A program made the position numbers and the translations under genes. Under the pieces are notes generated by a model that was not told where the DNA came from, searched no databases, and worked only from the letters and a program-made list of their open reading frames with translations. DNA of 49,100 nucleotides from an uncultured Ignavibacteriales bacterium (GTDB taxonomy: Bacteria; Bacteroidota; Ignavibacteria; Ignavibacteriales; Melioribacteraceae): assembly GCA_947311785.1 (NCBI GenBank), contig CAMZLW010000011.1, forward strand, positions 1-49,100. The letters run 5' to 3'. This document shows, piece after piece, positions 43,403 to 49,100 of the stretch (positions within the stretch are counted from its first letter, which is position 1; each line of letters starts with the position of its first letter).

Positions 43403-44101
43403 ATGAAACAAATGAAAATATTTTTGATAATAGTTCTGTCAGCAATTTTCGCCTCGGCTAATATTTTTGCACAGCAGAATAATGAAACTCCAGTTGCTCT
43501 TATAAAAAAAATAATTAAAGATGTATCGTACAAACAGATAGATGCAACTGATTGGGAAATAGCAAAAACTGGTGATCCATTGAAAAATGGTGAGCAAGTT
43601 AAAACAGGTTTTAAATCACTAGCATTGGTATTGTTTACTGATGGAACGGGACTTTTACGTGTTCGTGAAAATTCCATAATGTATATTTATGGTGATAGAG
43701 ATGGGAAGAAGCTTAATAAAAATACATTTATTGAAAAAGGGCTAATAGGTTTTGATGTTAACAAACAAGATATTGAAGAGTTTAAGTTTACAACACCAAC
43801 AGCAGTTGCGGCAATAAGAGGAACTGCAGGATATTTGGAAGTTGGCCCCGATAGCTCTACTACAGTAGTTTGTGACCACGGCAAAATTGAAGTACAATCA
43901 CTAATTGGTGAAAAGAAAAAAGTGATGGTTGAAGGTGGTTTTGCCCTTTCAATATTACCCAATGGAAAATTATTTAAGGGTGAAATGTCGCCCAATCAAA
44001 AAAACAAATTTGGCAAAACTAAAAAATCAAAAGCTAGAAAAATATTTATAGAAACTGAAGAAGGAACAATAGAGTTAGAGTTTTATCCAGAAGAAGATTA
44101 G
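43403..44101 (+). CDS. FecR-domain periplasmic protein
   Basis: 232 residues from ATG 43403, preceded by GGAGG. Signal peptide MKIFLIIVLSAIFASANIFA, then a FecR domain: KTGDPLKNGEQVKTGFKSLA, LFTDGTGLLRVRENSIMYIY, then TPTAVAAIRGTAGYLEVGPD and the VCDHGKIEVQS stretch. There is no anti-sigma N-terminal part and no membrane helix, so it is not classical FecR but a stand-alone sensor-like FecR domain exported to the periplasm. Such proteins often sit beside adenylate/guanylate cyclases of the CHASE2 type. The end (about 195-232) is basic, then acidic. Confidence 0.88.
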   Translation: MKQMKIFLIIVLSAIFASANIFAQQNNETPVALIKKIIKDVSYKQIDATDWEIAKTGDPLKNGEQVKTGFKSLALVLFTDGTGLLRVRENSIMYIYGDRDGKKLNKNTFIEKGLIGFDVNKQDIEEFKFTTPTAVAAIRGTAGYLEVGPDSSTTVVCDHGKIEVQSLIGEKKKVMVEGGFALSILPNGKLFKGEMSPNQKNKFGKTKKSKARKIFIETEEGTIELEFYPEED

Positions 44102-44148
44102 TTTTTATATATTAGGGGAGCCAGAATAATAATATAGCGTAGGTTGAT

Positions 44149-46545
44149 ATGCTCTTAAAATATAAAAGTTTTATAATAATGCTAGGGATAATGTTTCTGA
44201 TTTTACCCCTAGTTATTATTGCTCAAGCAAGTAATACAGTTTCCACTATTTCGTTTAGTGAAATAAAGGATAGAACACCAGTAGATGTAAAAGTGTCGTT
44301 AATTAATTCGTCATCAATTTCACGAATTCAAATTGTTTATAAGTCATTCCAAGAAACTGAGTTCAGAGTTAGAGAAATGGAATTGCTTGGAGATATTGCA
44401 ACTTACCAAATTGCTGCTGAGGATGTTTCTGCCCCAATGCTCACCTATTATTTAATTATCGAAATGCAAGCTGGCACACAAGAAACATATCCACTTGGCG
44501 TACCCGATGCTGCACGTCCAATAGATTTAACCGTATCCACAGTGAGCGAAAAGGATAAAGAAATTCTTATCCTTAGTCCTGGTGCTAACGAAACAGTTTC
44601 GTTAAACGATTTATTTATATCAATCTCGTTAGTAAATGCCCCAGACGATGTAGATATTTCCAAAACAAAAATTATTTTGAACGGCGAAGATATTTCCAAA
44701 AATGTGATGTTTGCTGGCGATTTGCTCCTTTACTATCCTCAAAATTTTGAGGGAAGTGTTGAAGGAGGTGAACAAAATTTGGAGATAGAAGTTTATAATA
44801 ATGATGGAGAACTGTATCATTCAATCAAAAGAAAATTTACAGCTGTTGATGCAATAACTGCATCTAATATTGGAAGTGGATTTAGATTTTATGGTAATGT
44901 TGCAGGCGAAGTTCGTAATGAAGCCTTTAATGGTGCATTCACGCTTTATAACAATATTGCACTATCGTTAAATGGTGCTGTTAACGATTGGAAGTTTAAG
45001 GGATACGGATATTTAACATCCGAAGAAAATACTTCTGTGCAAGCACAAAATAGATATTCTGTTTCAGTAGAGAGTAGTTGGATGAAATTACGTGGTGGTG
45101 ATAGTTATCCTCGTTATAATAATTTACTACTAAACGGTAAAAGAATTAGAGGGGTTAATGGCATAATTGATTACGGAATTTTCCATATGCAAGGTTCTTA
45201 TGGTGAAGTTAGAAGGGAAATAGAAGGCAAATTAAACAATACTTTTTCAAAAGATAATACCCCCCTTCAATCAAATGTAATTAGAATTGATTCTGTAAAG
45301 TATGGTAATCCGTTTGGGCTTGTCAATTTTGGAGTTCACTCACGCAAATTATTAGCTGGTAGAATTGGGCTTGGAGGAAGAGAAACATTTGAAATGGGTG
45401 TGTCGTTTCTTCACGCTAAAGATGATGCTAATTCAATTGAGTTTGGTGCAAAGCCAGAGGAAAACCTTGTTGCCTCTACTGATATTAGGTTAGCTTTGGA
45501 TAATCAAAGAATTATCTTTAAAACCGTTGGCTCAATGTCGGTAATAAATTCGGATATAACCTCAGGCACATATTCCGATGAACAAATTGATTCTATATTT
45601 GCTTCAGGTAGTGAACTTGGTGGAGATATAGAGAGTTTTAAAAACATAAAAAATATAATTTCTCCATTTATGACTGTTAACCAGTTTGTTGAACCACTTA
45701 ATGTTGGGGGAGCATCCTCGCTTGCAACGGAAACATCACTTGAATTAAATTATTTTAATAATAACTTGAAAGGCTCATATATTTATCGTGGAAATCAGTT
45801 TAAGTCTTTCGGTCAAGAATACACTCGCACAGATGTTGCTGGGTTAAATATTTCGGATAGATTTAGAACATTTGAGAATCAACTTTTCTTTACTCTCGGA
45901 TATGAAAATTTGAATGATAATTTACAAGGGACAAAAATAGCAACTACAACATTTCAAACATTACGTGCTTCAGTTTCTCTCTTTATGCGACGCGATATGC
46001 CTAACATTACCTTTAGCTACACGAATAATAAAAACGAAAATGGAATTGAGCCAACAGACTCATTAAATAAATTCCTTAGTATTGATGATATTACAAACAG
46101 GTTTTCTCTTAACCTTGGTTACGATTTTAATCTAAAAGTAAAGCACAACACTTCTCTTGGTTTTATGATTTCAAATAGAGATGATAATAGTTTTTTTAAT
46201 AATGATGCTAATTATTTTTCTACTTCGTTTACTCTAAACAGTTATTGGACACGTGCATTTGTTAGTAACTTTAGTGCTATTTATTACAACAGTAAAATTT
46301 CTATAGTTAAGTATAAATATGTTACTCTATCACTCGGTGGAAGGTATTTGTTATTGAATGATAATATTGAATTATCGTTAAACTACAGCCCAAGTTTTGG
46401 CGATTTTAATAGACATGCAATTGATTTTACTGCTGCATATCAGATGGTTAAAAACCTTTGGATACGTGGACAAATGCGGTATTATGCAATGGCTAATGCT
46501 AGTGCAAATATTATTTCTGGAATTACTGTTAGTTATAATTTTTAG
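44149..46545 (+). CDS. Large outer-membrane beta-barrel protein, cluster gene 3
   Basis: 798 residues. A signal peptide (about 1-26) is followed by two or three Ig-like beta domains (about 27-235) and then a barrel of about 530 residues with dense amphipathic strands and polar turns (for example VAGEVRNEAFNGAFTLYNNI, GRYLLLNDNIELSLNYSPSF) ending in SGITVSYNF, the classical outer-membrane C terminus. I recognise no named family. Extracytoplasmic domains at the N terminus could contact the secreted and FecR-domain proteins encoded just upstream. It lies 47 bases after the FecR gene and 6 bases before the cyclase. Confidence 0.8.
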   Translation: MLLKYKSFIIMLGIMFLILPLVIIAQASNTVSTISFSEIKDRTPVDVKVSLINSSSISRIQIVYKSFQETEFRVREMELLGDIATYQIAAEDVSAPMLTYYLIIEMQAGTQETYPLGVPDAARPIDLTVSTVSEKDKEILILSPGANETVSLNDLFISISLVNAPDDVDISKTKIILNGEDISKNVMFAGDLLLYYPQNFEGSVEGGEQNLEIEVYNNDGELYHSIKRKFTAVDAITASNIGSGFRFYGNVAGEVRNEAFNGAFTLYNNIALSLNGAVNDWKFKGYGYLTSEENTSVQAQNRYSVSVESSWMKLRGGDSYPRYNNLLLNGKRIRGVNGIIDYGIFHMQGSYGEVRREIEGKLNNTFSKDNTPLQSNVIRIDSVKYGNPFGLVNFGVHSRKLLAGRIGLGGRETFEMGVSFLHAKDDANSIEFGAKPEENLVASTDIRLALDNQRIIFKTVGSMSVINSDITSGTYSDEQIDSIFASGSELGGDIESFKNIKNIISPFMTVNQFVEPLNVGGASSLATETSLELNYFNNNLKGSYIYRGNQFKSFGQEYTRTDVAGLNISDRFRTFENQLFFTLGYENLNDNLQGTKIATTTFQTLRASVSLFMRRDMPNITFSYTNNKNENGIEPTDSLNKFLSIDDITNRFSLNLGYDFNLKVKHNTSLGFMISNRDDNSFFNNDANYFSTSFTLNSYWTRAFVSNFSAIYYNSKISIVKYKYVTLSLGGRYLLLNDNIELSLNYSPSFGDFNRHAIDFTAAYQMVKNLWIRGQMRYYAMANASANIISGITVSYNF

Positions 46546-46551
46546 TTTAAT

Positions 46552-48762
46552 ATGAATAAACTAAAACGAAACTTAACCAAACTACTACTCCCACTTGGGT
46601 CGGCGTTATTTGTTATTCTCCTAACACAAAATATTTTTTTCTCAATTAATCCTTTGGAAGAGTTAGAGCTAAAGTATTTAGATATTCGGTTCTCAAACAA
46701 GAATGTTGTTGATATCAAAGATTCTGCAGATGTAGTTATTCTTGGAATTTCGCAAGATGATTACGACCAAATTATTGAGCCATATAATTCATGGCCGTGG
46801 CCTCGTTCCTATTTTGCAAAAGTTATTAATAACCTTAAGGATGCTGGAGTAAAGGCAATTGGCATCGATCTTCTTATGTCCAACGACGACAAGTATTCTA
46901 TCGAAAATGATAAGCTATTAGAAACTGCAATTAGTGAAACTAAAATAGTTGTTGTTGCTGGCGTTTTAGATGTAGAGGCAGAGATGCAATACGAAGTTGG
47001 AAATTACTCCATTAAAAACAGAAACTATAATTACAGAAATAAATTTTATGCTGTAGATAGCTCGGTCGGAATTGTTCAAATAGGGAGTGACAAAGATGGA
47101 ATTTACAGACGTTACGAACCCTTTGTTATTTCTAGTGTAAACGAGAAAATTTTACCAACATTTAGTTTTGCTGTGCTAAATAAATATTTTGGAATTAAAG
47201 CAAACAAGCTAGTTAAATTTTCGGATGATTATTTTGAATTAGGTAATACAAAAATTCCTCGTTACGATAAATCATCGATGCTCATAAATTATTACGGACC
47301 AAACGAAACTTTTGAGTATTTCAAATTTTCAGATGTTCTGGATGATAAAAATTTCCAAACAAAAGATGAACTTTATTACGAAACGGAAATTAACACTTGG
47401 GATGATGAATACTCTGGTTTACTTCAATCGGGTAAATTTAAAAATAAAATTGTGCTAATTGGTTCAATACTACCAGAGGATAGGGATTTTCATCCAGTAG
47501 CTTTTAGCCAAGGAAAACGAAAGGGCGATAACCAAATGCTTGGTGTAGAAATACACGCCAATGCTATACAAAATGTAATTTGGAACGACTTTTTAATTAG
47601 AGAACAGCAAAGCACAGAAATTTTTATAATACTTTTCCTTTCATTTTTATCTTATTTCGTATTCTCATTTTTTAAACAGAATAAAAAACTAAATATAATT
47701 TTTGCGGAAGTTATTAATCTTTCGTTTTTGTTGCTTTTAATTATTGCGTTCTATTTTTTAGGTATATATCTTTTTGTTGAAAACAATTATGTAATTTCCA
47801 TTATATCTCCTATTGTAACGCTAATTGTTGGATATTTTTCAACAACTGCATACTACGTAATTAGCGTTCGTAAACATAACGCTATGATTAAAGGTATGTT
47901 CGGGCAATATGTTAGCAAGCAGTTAGTAACCGAGTTATTAAATAATCCAGAAAAACTTTCGCTTGGCGGAATGAAAAAAAATATAACAATTATGTTCAGT
48001 GATATCGAGGGCTTTACTGCAATTTCCGAAAAAATGAAACCAGAAGAATTGGTAGAGTTTATTAATAAGTATCTCTCAATAATGACTTCAATTGTGCTTG
48101 AGCATAAGGGAACTTTAGATAAATATCTGGGCGATTCTTTAATGGCATTTTGGGGTGCTCCGCTTGATGTAAATAATAAGGAACTACACGCTTGCCACAC
48201 CGCAATTTTAATGCAAAAAAAAATGGATGAACTTAAAAACACTTTCTCATCGGAAGCTGCTCGCAAGGTTAGAACCAGAATAGGAATTAATAGTAGCGAT
48301 GTTGTTGTAGGAAATATTGGTGGCGTAGAACGTTTTGACTATACTGTAATTGGGGATGGAGTAAACTTAGCCTCGCGTTTGGAGAGTGCAAATAAATTTT
48401 ATGGTACTACAATAATGATAAGCGAAACAACATACGCCAAAGTAAAAAATGATGTGCTTGTTAGAATTATTGATAGAATTATTGTAAAAGGTAAAACCAA
48501 ACCAATTACAGTTTACGAACTAATAGGTTTAAATAATGAACCAGATGCTTTAAAAAAACTTAAGAAATATGAAAATTATATTAAAGGATACAGCGAATAT
48601 AAAAATAGAAATTTTGAAGTAGCAAAAAAACTCTTCCAAAAATCATTGGATGAAAACCCCACCGATAGTCTTTCAAAAATATATTTTGAGCGTTCTGAAA
48701 ACTACATCAAAAACCCACCAGCAGAAGATTGGAATTGCGTTTCACATTTAGAACGTAAGTAG
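46552..48762 (+). CDS. CHASE2-domain adenylate cyclase
   Basis: 736 residues. An N-terminal helix (about 10-30) leads to a periplasmic CHASE2 sensor (about 35-345, with DVVILGISQDDYDQI, NSWPWPR and KAIGIDLLMS), three membrane helices (about 350-445) and a class III cyclase domain (about 475-660). Catalytic set: metal Asp D484 and D528, adenine-selecting K524 and T598, transition-state N605 and R609. All are present, so cAMP synthesis is expected. A short TPR-like end (about 670-715) follows. It is translated 6 bases after the outer-membrane gene, so an envelope signal could reach it through CHASE2. The start has a weak ribosome binding site. Confidence 0.93.
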   Translation: MNKLKRNLTKLLLPLGSALFVILLTQNIFFSINPLEELELKYLDIRFSNKNVVDIKDSADVVILGISQDDYDQIIEPYNSWPWPRSYFAKVINNLKDAGVKAIGIDLLMSNDDKYSIENDKLLETAISETKIVVVAGVLDVEAEMQYEVGNYSIKNRNYNYRNKFYAVDSSVGIVQIGSDKDGIYRRYEPFVISSVNEKILPTFSFAVLNKYFGIKANKLVKFSDDYFELGNTKIPRYDKSSMLINYYGPNETFEYFKFSDVLDDKNFQTKDELYYETEINTWDDEYSGLLQSGKFKNKIVLIGSILPEDRDFHPVAFSQGKRKGDNQMLGVEIHANAIQNVIWNDFLIREQQSTEIFIILFLSFLSYFVFSFFKQNKKLNIIFAEVINLSFLLLLIIAFYFLGIYLFVENNYVISIISPIVTLIVGYFSTTAYYVISVRKHNAMIKGMFGQYVSKQLVTELLNNPEKLSLGGMKKNITIMFSDIEGFTAISEKMKPEELVEFINKYLSIMTSIVLEHKGTLDKYLGDSLMAFWGAPLDVNNKELHACHTAILMQKKMDELKNTFSSEAARKVRTRIGINSSDVVVGNIGGVERFDYTVIGDGVNLASRLESANKFYGTTIMISETTYAKVKNDVLVRIIDRIIVKGKTKPITVYELIGLNNEPDALKKLKKYENYIKGYSEYKNRNFEVAKKLFQKSLDENPTDSLSKIYFERSENYIKNPPAEDWNCVSHLERK

Positions 48763-49100
48763 AAATTATATTTGCAATTAAATTGGAAGGCTTTATATTA
48801 CCCAAGGAAACATGTCATACTGAACTTGTTTCAGTATCTGCTAGTATAAATTCATGTTATATAGTGCCGGGTCGTAAAGTCGTTGTTTGATATTTTCCAC
48901 AAATAGAACCGACCCAGTCAGTTATCTATAGAGTCTTGGGTCTGTTTACTTCTGAAAAATATTCATAAAATCTCTTTAGTTCTTTAAAATAGATGTAACT
49001 ATACACTAAAGCGTAAGTTCCGCAAAAACAGCAATAAAAAACCGACGTAAGCCTATATTAGCAAAGGCTTTATGAGCATTTAGCCCAAATTATTTTCTTA
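48763..49100. other. Non-coding end of the window
   Basis: About 340 bases with no supported gene. It has a partial family-B repeat (48814-48839, GTCATACTGAAC…TTTCAGTATCT), an inverted repeat GGGTCG/CGACCC at about 48881-48920, and a hairpin AAGCCT/AGGCTT near 49048-49070. Short open readings on the minus strand (for example one ending ELTL) may be the remains of a gene but cannot be assigned. Confidence 0.4.

Noticed and set aside
42292-44101. Classical FecIR-TonB iron-signalling system
   Set aside because: The FecR domain is a small exported protein without a membrane helix or anti-sigma part, and there is no ECF sigma factor; the adjacent barrel shows no TonB box or plug domain.
48860-49100. 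End of an insertion sequence or a gene fragment at the window edge
   Set aside because: Inverted repeats and a short open reading are present, but no transposase motif or matching opposite end can be seen.
1-49100. tRNA, rRNA, SRP RNA, RNase P RNA or tmRNA genes
   Set aside because: I looked through the intergenic gaps by eye and saw none of their conserved cores; a covariance scan would settle it.

Overview
The window is AT-rich chromosomal DNA from a Gram-negative bacterium, probably of the FCB group and most like Ignavibacteriota/Kapabacteria-type relatives of Bacteroidota and Chlorobi. This placement is an inference from gene content: outer-membrane beta-barrels, Omp85, FloA, DUF3467, a FecR-domain protein, a CHASE2 cyclase and single-chain GcvP. 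No rRNA, tRNA, CRISPR array or prophage was seen. Most genes are ordinary housekeeping genes in short, tightly packed operons with intergenic palindromic repeats between them.

Layout. 1-1596 (-): exported proteins, including a metzincin protease and the first codons of a third gene that runs off the window. 1597-2300: a gene-free stretch ending in a strong terminator with no visible gene before it. 2301-6567 (+): DUF34/Nif3 and zinc-ribbon proteins, a damaged membrane-protein region with two permease halves, a Nudix hydrolase and a BrnT-like toxin/RHH antitoxin pair with a palindrome at its promoter. 6564-11883: radA, an MlaF-like ABC ATPase, an ArsC-like protein, a Nudix/HAD pair, SixA and an outer-membrane protein. 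12028-15759 (+): LysE-type exporter, then a HisC-like PLP enzyme, a CDP-alcohol phosphatidyltransferase and a nucleotidyltransferase, which together look like a lipid head-group pathway. 15760-23481 (-): TRIC channel, two paralogous barrels, AI-2E permease with a cyclic-nucleotide-binding protein, CaCA antiporter, an IS200-type/RAYT transposase with its own palindromes, and a phosphohexomutase. 23740-30051 (+): gcvP, CoA-binding protein, Omp85, rsmE and a cysteine-synthase-family enzyme.

30115-38742 (-) holds a nucleoside-salvage group (PNP, CNT transporter, thymidine kinase, cytidine deaminase) with a ParE-type toxin/antitoxin module inside it, and upstream a compact overlapping operon floA - membrane protein - UvrD-like helicase - GT2 - cdd. 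39092-48762 (+) holds an HDOD protein, a TPR lipoprotein, a DUF3467 protein, a secreted protein, a FecR-domain protein, a large outer-membrane protein and a CHASE2 adenylate cyclase with all expected catalytic residues. The last four form an operon and are the best candidate here for an uncharacterised envelope-to-cAMP signalling system. A 59-residue four-cysteine protein is hidden on the minus strand at 40246-40425.

Three families of dispersed palindromes (called A, B and C below) plus the transposase-linked set fill many gaps. All functions are read from motifs and remembered families; no database search was run.
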